Under the pieces are notes generated by a model, which was not told the origin of the DNA, ran no database searches, and saw only the letters and a program-made list of their open reading frames with translations. Below are positions 28,100-36,819 of a stretch of DNA of 64,000 bases, in pieces. The stretch comes from Hymenobacter sp. DG25B (GTDB taxonomy: Bacteria > Bacteroidota > Bacteroidia > Cytophagales > Hymenobacteraceae): contig NZ_CP010054.1 in NCBI RefSeq assembly GCF_000801315.1, forward strand, positions 744,001 to 808,000, given 5' to 3'. Within the stretch, counting starts at the first letter, position 1, and each line of letters begins with the position of its first letter. The position numbers and the translations under genes were made by a program.

Positions 28100-28933
28100 A
28101 TGGCCGAAAACAAAGATAACCCGGGGACTGGCCGTCACGCCAAGCGCATCTCCAGCATCCTTGTCACCCAGCCTAAACCTACCGGCGACGTTTCCCCTTA
28201 CTTCTCCATTGCCGAGAAATATGGTATTAAAGTTGATTTCCGGGAGTTTATTCAGGTAGACCCGGTGTCTTACAAAGACTTCCGGAAGGAAAAAGTTAAT
28301 TTTCTGGAGCATACGGCAATCATTTTCACCAGCCGCAATGCCGTAGACCACTTTTTCCGCATTTGTCAGGAGGCCAAGATTGAGATGCCCGCCGAGATGA
28401 AGTATTTCTGCATCTCGGAGCAGACGGCTAACTACCTGCAGAAGTACATTGTACTGCGCAAGCGCAAGCTGTTTGTGGGCAGCCGCACCGCCGCCGACCT
28501 CTTCGACGTAATCAAGAAGCACAAAGGCGAGAAGTTCCTGTACCCTTGCTCTGACATCCGTAAGGATGATATTCCGGAGTTCATGCGGGCCAATAACTTC
28601 AAGTTTACCGAGGCCGTCATCTACCGCACGGTAGCCAGCGATCTATCGGATCTGTCGGATGTGAAATACGATTGTATTGCCTTCTTCAGTCCTTCCGGTA
28701 TCAGTTCGCTGTTCATCAACTTCCCTGATTTCGTGCAGGACGGCACCCGTATTGCTGCTTTCGGACCTACGACGGCCAAAGCCGTGCTGGACGCTGGTCT
28801 GGAGCTGGATATCCAGGCGCCTCATCCCAACGCGCCCTCTATGACAGGTGCTATTGAGCAGTATATCCTTTATCATTCCGGTGCCGCCGAGCAGAGCAAT
28901 GCGAAAAGCAAAGTAGGTAAACCGAGCAGCTAG
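28100..28933 (+). CDS. hemD: Uroporphyrinogen-III synthase
   Basis: 277 residues from the ATG at 28100 (the frame is open from 28034, but the conserved part starts after this Met). Two alternating alpha/beta halves of the HemD fold: ILVTQPKPTGDVSPYFSIAE at the start, IIFTSRNAVDHFFRI, and near the end CIAFFSPSGISSLFINF and IAAFGPTTAKAV. It closes and rearranges hydroxymethylbilane to uroporphyrinogen III in the haem/sirohaem pathway. The family is very divergent, so I rely on these motifs and on the DUF4271 neighbour. A terminator follows. Confidence 0.85.
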   Translation: MAENKDNPGTGRHAKRISSILVTQPKPTGDVSPYFSIAEKYGIKVDFREFIQVDPVSYKDFRKEKVNFLEHTAIIFTSRNAVDHFFRICQEAKIEMPAEMKYFCISEQTANYLQKYIVLRKRKLFVGSRTAADLFDVIKKHKGEKFLYPCSDIRKDDIPEFMRANNFKFTEAVIYRTVASDLSDLSDVKYDCIAFFSPSGISSLFINFPDFVQDGTRIAAFGPTTAKAVLDAGLELDIQAPHPNAPSMTGAIEQYILYHSGAAEQSNAKSKVGKPSS

Positions 28934-28950
28934 TTTGCTCGTTGAGGCAG

Positions 28951-28980
28951 AGGAGCCTGCTTGCAGGCTCCTTCTCTTTC
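28951..28980 (+). terminator. Rho-independent terminator after hemD
   Basis: A perfect 9-bp stem (28952-28960 with 28963-28971) and a pyrimidine-rich tail. Confidence 0.7.
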
Positions 28981-28997
28981 GCGTGACGTTTTTTTGT

Positions 28998-29005
28998 TAC
29001 ATTTG
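28998..29005 (+). promoter_or_regulatory. -7 promoter box for the PorP/SprF-like gene
   Basis: TACATTTG matches TAnnTTTG and lies 53 bases before the start codon. No TTG is found at the expected -33 distance. Confidence 0.5.
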
Positions 29006-29058
29006 AAAGAGAAGAAATCCAGCCCCAAATTATCTCTTACTTCTATTCGGTTGCAGTT

Positions 29059-30051
29059 ATGAAGGGATCAGTACTTACTGTTCTTCTGCTATTTATAGCG
29101 GCCGGTTTCGCTTTGGGGCAGCAGCAGCCCCAGTTTACTCAATACGGCTTTAATGGCATGTATCTGAATCCGGGGTATGCCGGGGTAAAAGGATACGGTG
29201 AAATAACTACTATAGGCCGTTACCAATACGTAGGATATAATGCTTCTGTAGACGCGGGAGGCTCTCCCCAAACCTATTTGCTTTCGGCTTCCGTTCCGCT
29301 TAAGCTCCTGCATGGCGGTTTGGGCATAAACCTGTATAAGGACAAGATTGCCGAGACGGATGTTACTACCGCTAACTTATCCTATGCCTATCATTTAAAG
29401 ATAGGCGAAGGCACGCTAGGGCTTGGGGTGCAAGGTATCCTCACCAATATTCATCAGGGCAACTTCCGCCCGGTCGAGCCGAATGATCCGGCGGTGCCGG
29501 TAGAAAGCTCGGACCGTAAATTTGATGCTGGCGCAGGGGCGTGGTATGAAACCGAATCTTATTATGCGGGCCTGAGCGTTAACAACCTGTTACGGTCAGA
29601 GTATAAGTTTCAGAACTTTCGGGGCAACACAGACTCAGCCCGGGTGATTGGCGAAAACCACGTCTATCTGACCGGCGGTTATAATATTCAGGCTACTTCT
29701 TCCGTTGTTGTTACGCCAACGGTTCTGGTTAAAATGGTGTTGCCAGGTAAGGTGGGAGACTCGGGCAAGTTTGCTCAGGATAAAACCTCCTTTGAGCTGG
29801 GCGCCCGGGCCACCTTCAATGATAAGTATTGGGGCGGAGTTGGCTACCGTTTTCAGGAGTCTTTCAACGCATTGGTAGGAGTAAGTTTTGCAAAGGATAA
29901 CGCATTCAAAGTGGGCTATGCATTTGATTTTATTGCATTCAACCAAGATGCTCGTGCATTGAGCTCTCATGAAATAATGCTTTCTTATCGGTTGCCTAAG
30001 CCTGGTAATATTCTGCGGCCAGCAATTCGTACTCCGCGCTACAGCTTTTAG
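29059..30051 (+). CDS. PorP/SprF family T9SS outer-membrane protein
   Basis: 330 residues. Signal peptide to about residue 20 (ending ALGQ), then the family hallmark QPQFTQYGFNGMYLNPGYAG and a beta-barrel that runs to the C-terminus (LSSHEIMLSYRLP). PorP/SprF proteins sit in the outer membrane and help type IX secretion, several as partners that tether particular cargoes to the surface. The position directly upstream of gldK-gldN is the usual one. Many paralogues exist in such genomes, so I leave the symbol empty. Confidence 0.88.
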   Translation: MKGSVLTVLLLFIAAGFALGQQQPQFTQYGFNGMYLNPGYAGVKGYGEITTIGRYQYVGYNASVDAGGSPQTYLLSASVPLKLLHGGLGINLYKDKIAETDVTTANLSYAYHLKIGEGTLGLGVQGILTNIHQGNFRPVEPNDPAVPVESSDRKFDAGAGAWYETESYYAGLSVNNLLRSEYKFQNFRGNTDSARVIGENHVYLTGGYNIQATSSVVVTPTVLVKMVLPGKVGDSGKFAQDKTSFELGARATFNDKYWGGVGYRFQESFNALVGVSFAKDNAFKVGYAFDFIAFNQDARALSSHEIMLSYRLPKPGNILRPAIRTPRYSF

Positions 30052-30209
30052 GACTTGTACGTATATTAGGCGTGCTGATGGGGTAGGGTGGATTTAAGCG
30101 AATACATTCCCCCGCTACGCCTGCAAGAAGTTGAACTACTTCTATTTATCCGGTGTAAATAGGGTTTCGCAGACAAGTTGGTAATGTTAAACGAATAACT
30201 TGTTTGCGT

Positions 30210-30240
30210 TTGTTTAAAGTACTAAATTTGCCAGCTGCAA
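30210..30240 (+). promoter_or_regulatory. Promoter of the gldKLMN operon
   Basis: TTG at 30210-30212 and TAAATTTG at 30233-30240 with 20 bases between. The predicted transcript starts about 45 bases before the gldK ATG. The surrounding 240-base gap is A+T-rich and holds no gene. Confidence 0.7.
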
Positions 30241-30291
30241 AAATTGTAATCTTTGGTTATTGCCTCCTAGTAAGTCTTTCGGTTCCTGACT

Positions 30292-31311
30292 ATGAACAAG
30301 CTTTTCGTATTGCCTCTCGTTGCCATGTCGGCACTGCTCCTGGGAGGGTGTGGTTTTGGTAAAGGGCCTCAGGGCGACCTATACGGCTCCGAGGATCGGC
30401 CTGAGTTTAACCCCCAGGAAGTTCCGTATGGTATGGTACCCTGCCCCGGTGGCACCTTCCACATGGGCCAGACCGACCAGGATATTTCTGCCTCTATGGT
30501 GAACATGAACAAGCAGGTAACTATTGCCGGCTTCTACATGGATGAAACCGAAATTACCAATAATGAATACCGTCAGTTCATGGATGCTATCCGGCAGGAT
30601 TCCATCGATGTGCTGGGCGAAGAGTATGTCATGACGGAACTGTACCCTGACACCACGGTTTGGGTACGGGACTTCACCTACCACATGGGTGACCCGCTGA
30701 TGGAGTATTACTATACCCATCCCGCGTTCGACGATTATCCGGTAGTGGGCGTAGACTGGTTTGCCGCCAAGTATTTCTGCAACTGGCGCACCAAGCACAA
30801 GAATGCCTCGAACGAAGAAGTGGGTCTGGCGCCAACGCCAAACTTCCGCCTTCCTTCGGAAGCTGAATGGGAGTACGCCGCTCGTGGTGGCCGCGACCTG
30901 GCTACCTATCCCTGGGGCGGTCCTTACCTGCGTAACTCCAAAGGCTGCATGCTGGCCAACTTCAAACCCGGCCGTGGCGACTATGCTTCCGATGGCTTTG
31001 CTTACACTTCCCCGGTAGGCGCCTTCTTTCCGAACGACTTCGGCCTGTATGATATGTCCGGTAACGTGTCGGAGTGGTGCGATGATGCTTACATGGAAGC
31101 CTCGGTACCGGTAGTATGGGATTTGAACCCCACCAACCCCGACGATAACGAGCCCCGCAAAGTAGTGCGCGGTGGTTCCTGGAAAGACATTGCCTACTTC
31201 CTGGAGACCGGTGCCCGCAACTTCGAGTATCAGGATTCGGCCCGCTCTTATATCGGTTTCCGCACGGCCATGATTCAGATTGGCATGGGTACCAACAATG
31301 CTTTGAACTAA
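30292..31311 (+). CDS. gldK: Gliding motility / T9SS lipoprotein GldK (PorK)
   Basis: 339 residues. The lipobox LLGGC makes it an outer-membrane lipoprotein facing the periplasm. The rest is a formylglycine-generating-enzyme-like (SUMF1) domain: MVPCPGGTFHMGQTDQD near the start, FRLPSEAEWEYAARGG in the middle, YDMSGNVSEWCDDAY and KVVRGGSWKDIAYF near the end. In the T9SS, GldK and GldN form the periplasmic ring. It is a structural part and not thought to act as a sulfatase modifier. First gene of gldK-L-M-N. Confidence 0.95.
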   Translation: MNKLFVLPLVAMSALLLGGCGFGKGPQGDLYGSEDRPEFNPQEVPYGMVPCPGGTFHMGQTDQDISASMVNMNKQVTIAGFYMDETEITNNEYRQFMDAIRQDSIDVLGEEYVMTELYPDTTVWVRDFTYHMGDPLMEYYYTHPAFDDYPVVGVDWFAAKYFCNWRTKHKNASNEEVGLAPTPNFRLPSEAEWEYAARGGRDLATYPWGGPYLRNSKGCMLANFKPGRGDYASDGFAYTSPVGAFFPNDFGLYDMSGNVSEWCDDAYMEASVPVVWDLNPTNPDDNEPRKVVRGGSWKDIAYFLETGARNFEYQDSARSYIGFRTAMIQIGMGTNNALN

Positions 31312-31381
31312 GCCCTCTTTCGTTCCAACTTATTTAGTGTTTTAACAACCTTCACCTTTTCTTTTCAACAACACAAGTACA

Positions 31382-32185
31382 ATGGCACAAAAAGGCGGCA
31401 GTTTTCTATATGACGTATTAATGCCGAAAATTTACGGCATTGGGGCAGCAGTAGTTATCGTGGGAGCATTGTTCAAAATTGAACACTGGGCTGGCGCTGA
31501 CTTGATGCTGATTGTGGGCTTGAGCACGGAAGCTGTTATCTTCTTCCTGAGCGCCTTCCAACCCCAGCACAAAGAGCACGATTGGTCACTGGTGTATCCT
31601 GAGCTGAGCGAAGGCTACGACCCTTCTACCGGCAACCCCAGCTTCTCTACGGACAATGGCAAAGGCCTGACCCGCAAGCTGGATGATATGCTGAAAGATG
31701 CTAACGTAACCCCCGAAGCTATTTCTTCCCTGGGTGCCGGCCTGAACCGCCTGAGCACCACCACGCAGCAGCTTTCGTCGCTGGGCGAGGCTACCAACGT
31801 AACCGACGAGTATACCGCTAAGGTTCGTACCGCTGCTAACTCACTGGAGCGCATCAACGAAGCCTATTCCAACACGGTAGAAGCTATTACGGCTATGTCC
31901 AGCGCTACTTCTGATGCCAAGGAATACCACTTGCAGGTACAGAACGTAACCAAGAACCTGGGCGCTCTGAACGCAGTGTATGAAATGGAACTGCAGGATG
32001 CCAACACGCACCTGAAGTCCATGAACAAGTTCTATGGCACGCTGAGCCAGGCCATGGAAAATCTGACCGAAGCCGGCAAAGAAACCGAGCAGTTCAAGCA
32101 GGAAGTAACCAGCCTGACGAGCAACCTGACCTCGCTCAACCGCGTGTACGGCAACATGCTGAACGCTATGCGTGCTACCAGCTAA
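31382..32185 (+). CDS. gldL: T9SS motor subunit GldL (PorL)
   Basis: 267 residues. Two membrane helices at about 16-33 and 40-59 (AVVIVGALFK and LIVGLSTEAVIFFLSAF); Glu50 in the second is the counterpart of the Glu thought to carry protons. A long cytoplasmic coiled-coil tail follows (about 85-265, with repeated NxLxxLNxVY patterns). With GldM it forms the proton-driven rotary motor of the secretion system. It lies 70 bases after gldK. Confidence 0.95.
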   Translation: MAQKGGSFLYDVLMPKIYGIGAAVVIVGALFKIEHWAGADLMLIVGLSTEAVIFFLSAFQPQHKEHDWSLVYPELSEGYDPSTGNPSFSTDNGKGLTRKLDDMLKDANVTPEAISSLGAGLNRLSTTTQQLSSLGEATNVTDEYTAKVRTAANSLERINEAYSNTVEAITAMSSATSDAKEYHLQVQNVTKNLGALNAVYEMELQDANTHLKSMNKFYGTLSQAMENLTEAGKETEQFKQEVTSLTSNLTSLNRVYGNMLNAMRATS

Positions 32186-32248
32186 GCAAGCTGAGTAGTA
32201 AGAGCATTAAACGTTTCAGTTCCACTAGTTTTAGAATAGGAAGATACG

Positions 32249-33829
32249 ATGGCGGGAGGTAAAGAAACTCCACGGCAGAAGATGATTGGCATGATGTACC
32301 TGGTACTGACTGCGCTTCTGGCCCTACAAGTAAACTCCGCGATTCTGCTCAAGTTCAAGTTTTTGGACGACAGCTTGCTCGGAGTAAATGGAAAAACGGC
32401 GACAGCTAACCAAGGTGCTGTAAAAGGTATTGAAGCCACGGTTGCTAAAAACCGGAATCAGGCGCGTGACCTTGCCATTCTCAAGCAAAGCCAGGAAGTA
32501 CGTGAGCGTACCTCCAAAATGGTAGGCTACCTGCGTGATATTCGTGAGAAGCTATTAGTTGCTACTGAGAACCAGGGCAAGAATGCTTTCAAGAATATGA
32601 GCATGGAAGATAAAGTTGCCATCACTATGATTGGCGGCAAAAAGAATGGTCTGGCTTACCCCCTGAAAGATGAGTTGAACAACTACGCTACCTACATCAA
32701 GCAGTTTGTACCAGAAGCTGGTCCACTGGCACTTGATGCTGGCCAGGATCCGAACGTGCTGGAGCCCAGCCAGAAGAGCAAAAACTTTGCTGAGCTGAAC
32801 TTCGAAAATACTCCGATTGTAGCCGCGCTGGCTACTCTTTCGCAGAAAGAAACCGAAGTGCTGAAGTACGAGTCGGATGCTTTGAACAAGCTGGCTTCGC
32901 AGGTAGGTGCTTCTACAATTGTATTCGACAAGGTAAATGCTTTTGCTAGCGCCGAGTCCAACACGGTAGCAGCCGGTACCAAGTACAAAGCCGAACTGTT
33001 CCTGACGGCTTCCGCCAGCAACCTGCGTCCTTCCATGACCCTGAACGGCTCGCCGCTGCCAGTTGGTCCCGATGGCAAAGGCAAGGTAGAGTTCACGGCC
33101 CGCCCCGGCAGCTTTGATGCTGCTGGCAACGCCAAGGCTTCCTGGACCGGTACCATCCGCTTCAACCAGAACGGTCGCGATACTACCTTCAAAGTGACCG
33201 TGCCGTACACCGTTACCAAACCGGTAATGCAGATTCAGTCGGCTTCGGTACAGGCCCTGTACTTCAAGTGCGGCAACAAGCTAAGCGTACAAGTGCCCGC
33301 CCTGGGTGCGCAGTATGATCCAAGCTTCTCGGCTTCCGGTGCTTCTACCATCAAAGGCTCGGCTAAAGGTGAAGTAACCCTAGTGCCCAACTCGCGTGAG
33401 GTAACCCTGAATGTAAGCAGCGGTGGCAACGCCATTGGCTCGCAAACCTTCCAGGTGCGTCCTATTCCTAAGCCGGAAATCAAATGCGTAGTAGGTGGCC
33501 GCGAAGCCAACGAAAAGCAGGGTACCCCGGTAACGGCGGTGCGCAACATGAGCCTGAAGGCTATTCCGGATGCCGGTTTTGCTACTTTCCTGCCGGAAGA
33601 TGCCCGCTACCGGGTAACCCGCTATGAAGTAACGCTGGTACGTGGCAAGCGCCCTGCTATGCCTACCCGCACTGTCAACGGCCCTGATGTTAACCTGACC
33701 GACGTGGTAAACACCGCTCGTGAAGGTGACCGTCTCTACATCGAAGTAAAAGAGGTGCAGCGTATGAACTTCCAGGGTAACACTGAGGAAGTAAAAGTGT
33801 CGAAGCAATTCAATATTCCGCTGATCTAA
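32249..33829 (+). CDS. gldM: T9SS motor subunit GldM (PorM)
   Basis: 526 residues. After the conserved start AGGKETPRQKMIGMMYLVL comes one membrane helix (about 13-31), then a long periplasmic part of a helical D1 domain and beta-rich D2-D4 domains. It spans the periplasm and links the GldL channel to the GldK/GldN ring. Its length is normal. The overlapping antisense frames here are shadows. Confidence 0.96.
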   Translation: MAGGKETPRQKMIGMMYLVLTALLALQVNSAILLKFKFLDDSLLGVNGKTATANQGAVKGIEATVAKNRNQARDLAILKQSQEVRERTSKMVGYLRDIREKLLVATENQGKNAFKNMSMEDKVAITMIGGKKNGLAYPLKDELNNYATYIKQFVPEAGPLALDAGQDPNVLEPSQKSKNFAELNFENTPIVAALATLSQKETEVLKYESDALNKLASQVGASTIVFDKVNAFASAESNTVAAGTKYKAELFLTASASNLRPSMTLNGSPLPVGPDGKGKVEFTARPGSFDAAGNAKASWTGTIRFNQNGRDTTFKVTVPYTVTKPVMQIQSASVQALYFKCGNKLSVQVPALGAQYDPSFSASGASTIKGSAKGEVTLVPNSREVTLNVSSGGNAIGSQTFQVRPIPKPEIKCVVGGREANEKQGTPVTAVRNMSLKAIPDAGFATFLPEDARYRVTRYEVTLVRGKRPAMPTRTVNGPDVNLTDVVNTAREGDRLYIEVKEVQRMNFQGNTEEVKVSKQFNIPLI

Positions 33830-33875
33830 GCGTTACTCTGCTGAACTAAGTGCTGCGCTTTTTTGATTATCTGGT

Positions 33876-34781
33876 ATGAACAAATTCCTTTCCTTCGCCG
33901 CCCTGGTGGCCGGCCTGACGCTGTCGGTGTCAGCTTCGGCTCAGGAACAAGCCACTACTGCGAGCAGCAACGGCTCGTACCGCCCGATTCCGAATTCGGA
34001 CATCATGTTCCGGAAGACCATCTGGCGTGCCATTGACCTGCGCGAAAAGCAGAACAAGCCTATGTTCTCGCAGGGTAATGAGATTACCAAGGTAATTATG
34101 GATGCAGTGCGCCGTGGTGAGCTGCAGGCGTATCGTAACGACTCGCTGACCACTACCTACACGCCGCAGGAAGTTTCTTCCAACGCCTCGTACGCTGAAG
34201 CCAGCGCTGGCCTGAGTGAGGAAGAGAAAGCTGCCGGTTTTACGGATGCTGACGCTGGTTTTGGTGCTTCGGATGATGGCTGGGGTGCCCCGGCGCCTAA
34301 AAAAGGTGCCAAAGGCAAAAAGGCCGTAGCGAAAGCTGCGCCGGTTGCTCCCGCCAGCTACGAGTACCGCCCCAAGGACATCTACCAGATGGAATTGAAA
34401 GAGGATATGATCTTTGACAAGAAACGGTCACGGATGTATCACGACATCAAAACCATTACGCTGTTGGTGCCCTCTACGCTTTCCTCGAACACCTCCGGCA
34501 TTGAAAAGCCCATTGGTACGTTCAAGTACAGCGACCTGGTACGCGTGTTCCGCAACAACCCGGACAAAGCCATCTGGTTTAACCCCCAGAACGATGCCCA
34601 GCACAAGAACCTGGCCGATGCTTTCGAACTGTGGCTGTTCAACTCGTACATCGTGAAGGTTTCTAACCCGAACGACTCGCGTCTAGACGACATCTACGGT
34701 GGTGCTCAGCAAGGCATTCTGGCCTCGCAGCAAGCTGCGTCCGACCTGATTGAGTACGAGTATAACCTGTGGAGCTTCTAA
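33876..34781 (+). CDS. gldN: T9SS ring component GldN (PorN)
   Basis: 301 residues. Signal peptide to about 22 (SASAQ), then the conserved SYRPIPNSDIMFRKTIWRAI and NKPMFSQGNEITKVIMDAV. A Lys/Ala-rich insert (about 130-155, APKKGAKGKKAVAKA) separates the two conserved halves. The second half contains KEDMIFDKKRSRMYHDI. It pairs with GldK in the periplasmic ring. It is the last gene of the operon, followed by a terminator. Confidence 0.94.
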   Translation: MNKFLSFAALVAGLTLSVSASAQEQATTASSNGSYRPIPNSDIMFRKTIWRAIDLREKQNKPMFSQGNEITKVIMDAVRRGELQAYRNDSLTTTYTPQEVSSNASYAEASAGLSEEEKAAGFTDADAGFGASDDGWGAPAPKKGAKGKKAVAKAAPVAPASYEYRPKDIYQMELKEDMIFDKKRSRMYHDIKTITLLVPSTLSSNTSGIEKPIGTFKYSDLVRVFRNNPDKAIWFNPQNDAQHKNLADAFELWLFNSYIVKVSNPNDSRLDDIYGGAQQGILASQQAASDLIEYEYNLWSF

Positions 34782-34804
34782 GCCTCAGCAGTAACTCTGA
34801 TGCT

Positions 34805-34838
34805 AAAAAAGCCCCGGCCAGCTGGTCGGGGCTTTTTG
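34805..34838. terminator. Terminator between gldN and uvrC
   Basis: Stem AAAAAGCCCCG.../CGGGGCTTTTT with loop, flanked by A and T runs, so it may serve both the gldKLMN operon and the convergent uvrC gene. Confidence 0.85.
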
Positions 34839-34857
34839 TTTCCGGATAGGTCAACGG

Positions 34858-36675
34858 TTAGCTTTCGGCAGGTGCATCCTGCTGCGCAAAATAATCCAGC
34901 AGCACCCGGGCTTTGGCCTTACCAACCTCGGCAATGAGCTCCGCTTCCGTCAACTCCTTAATTTTCTTGACGGATTTGAACTTAGTGAGGAGCTTATCAG
35001 CCGTCACCGGCCCAAGGCCTTTTACATCCGTCAGCTCAGTCTTGAGCGTGGCCGCGTCGCGGCGGGAACGGTGGAAGGTGATACCAAACCGGTGGGCTTC
35101 GTCGCGCATGCGCTGAATAAGGCGTAGCGTTTCGCTCTTCTTGTCGATGTATAGTGGAAGCGGGTCGTTGGGCACGTAGATTTCCTCCAGGCGCTTGGCA
35201 ATGCCAATAATGGGTATCTGCCCCCACAGGCCCAGATCCTTTAGCGCCTTCACGCCCATGCCCAGCTGGCCCTTTCCGCCATCCACAATTACCAGCTGTG
35301 GCAGGCTGGCCCCCTCATCTATCAGGCGGCGGTAGCGGCGCGTCACGATTTCGTACATCGAGTCAAAGTCGTTGGGGCCGACGACGGTTTTGATGTGGAA
35401 GTGCCGGTAGTCCTTTTTGCTGGGCTTGGTATTGCGAAAGCACACCATGGCCGCCACCGGGTTGTCGCCCTGAAAGTTGGAGTTGTCGAAGCACTCAATG
35501 TGCTTGGGCAGGTCTTTGAGGCGCAGATCCTTCTTCATGGTTTCCATGATGCGGACCTCGTTTACATCCTTGCTCCGGTCGTTCATGCTCTCCTTTTCCT
35601 TGCGGAGGTACATGACGTTCTTGATGCTGAGCTCCAGTAGCTTGCGCTTGTCCCCAATCTGGGGCTGCGTAATTGTTACGCCGGGCAACGGCAGCTCCGG
35701 CAGTGCCACGTTGGTCAAAATCTCCTTCGACTGGCTTTCAAATTCCTCCCGCATCTGCATCACCATGGAAGCCAGAATCTCATCGTCGGGCTCATCCAGC
35801 TTCTTCTGCACCTCCACGGACTGCGTGAGGATGATGCTGCCGTTCATCACTTTCAGATAGTTGATAAAAGCCAGCTTCTCATTGGCCGCGATGCTGAACA
35901 CATCAATGTTTGAAAGCGAAGCATTGACGATGGTGCTTTTCGCCTGAAACTCGTCCAGCCGGTCGAGCTTCTGTTTGAACTGATGCGCCAGCTCATACTG
36001 CTGATCCTGCGCTGCCTGGGTCATTTTCTCCCGGAAGTATTGCTTGGGAATAGTCAGGTTGCCGTTCAGGATATTGCGAATCTGCTGGATGTACTGGTTG
36101 TACGTTTCCTCATCTTGCAGCCCCTCGCAGGGGCCCTTGCAGTTGCCCAGGTGGTACTCCAGGCACACTTTAAACTTGCCGGCCTCAATGTTCTGGGGCG
36201 CCAAGTTGTAGGTGCAGGTACGCAGCGGATACAGGGCCCGAATCAGTTCCAGCAGCACGTTCATGGCGGTCAGGTTAGCGTAGGGGCCGTAGTAGCGGCC
36301 GTCGCCGGGGCGCTTGTTGCGGGTAGGAATCAGGCGCGGAAACCGCTCGTTGGTGAGCAGCAGGTAGGGGTAGGTCTTACCATCTTTCAGTAGGATGTTA
36401 TACTTGGGCTGGTGCTGCTTGATGAGGTTATTCTCCAGCAGAAACGCATCCGACTCCGAGTCAACGATAGTAAACTCGATGCGGCGGATATTCTTGACCA
36501 GCTGAATGGTCTTCTTGTTGTGGTCCTGCTTGGTGAAGTAGCTGCTGACCCGTTTGCGCAGATCAATGGCTTTGCCCACGTAAATGATAGTATCCTCGTC
36601 GCCGAAGTATTTGTACACGCCGGGGCGGTGCGGCAGCTGGCGGATTTGCTCCTGTATTTGGGCGTTGGCGGCCAT
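34858..36675 (-). CDS. uvrC: Excinuclease ABC subunit C
   Basis: 605 residues from the ATG at 36675; a longer open frame to 36819 is rejected as the family starts near IQEQIRQLPHRPGVY. Domains in order: GIY-YIG nuclease (IIYVGKAIDLRKRVSSYF), a Cys cluster (CLEYHLGNCKGPCEG), the UVR motif that binds UvrB, the RNase H-like nuclease (ECFDNSNFQGDNPVAAM, VIVDGGKGQLGMG) and a C-terminal HhH pair (VKGLGPVTADKLL). It cuts both sides of a lesion in nucleotide excision repair. It reads minus strand, after the PBP gene with a terminator between them. Confidence 0.97.
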   Translation of the reverse strand: MAANAQIQEQIRQLPHRPGVYKYFGDEDTIIYVGKAIDLRKRVSSYFTKQDHNKKTIQLVKNIRRIEFTIVDSESDAFLLENNLIKQHQPKYNILLKDGKTYPYLLLTNERFPRLIPTRNKRPGDGRYYGPYANLTAMNVLLELIRALYPLRTCTYNLAPQNIEAGKFKVCLEYHLGNCKGPCEGLQDEETYNQYIQQIRNILNGNLTIPKQYFREKMTQAAQDQQYELAHQFKQKLDRLDEFQAKSTIVNASLSNIDVFSIAANEKLAFINYLKVMNGSIILTQSVEVQKKLDEPDDEILASMVMQMREEFESQSKEILTNVALPELPLPGVTITQPQIGDKRKLLELSIKNVMYLRKEKESMNDRSKDVNEVRIMETMKKDLRLKDLPKHIECFDNSNFQGDNPVAAMVCFRNTKPSKKDYRHFHIKTVVGPNDFDSMYEIVTRRYRRLIDEGASLPQLVIVDGGKGQLGMGVKALKDLGLWGQIPIIGIAKRLEEIYVPNDPLPLYIDKKSETLRLIQRMRDEAHRFGITFHRSRRDAATLKTELTDVKGLGPVTADKLLTKFKSVKKIKELTEAELIAEVGKAKARVLLDYFAQQDAPAES

Positions 36676-36763
36676 AAAATGCGGAAAGATGACTACTGCG
36701 GAATACTCCGATTCCGGCTTTTTGTTTGCCTGGGCTAAAGTGGGCTGCCCATGGTAAGAAAGC

Positions 36764-36802
36764 AAAAGTGGCAGATGTAGAACACCTGCCACTCCCGTTT
36801 TG
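36764..36802 (-). terminator. Terminator after the penicillin-binding protein gene
   Basis: AGTGGCAG (36767-36774) pairs with CTGCCACT (36786-36793); on the minus strand the stem is followed by TTTTGCTTTC. It overlaps the region upstream of uvrC. Confidence 0.65.
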
Positions 36803-36819
36803 CACCCGTAGGGCAGCAA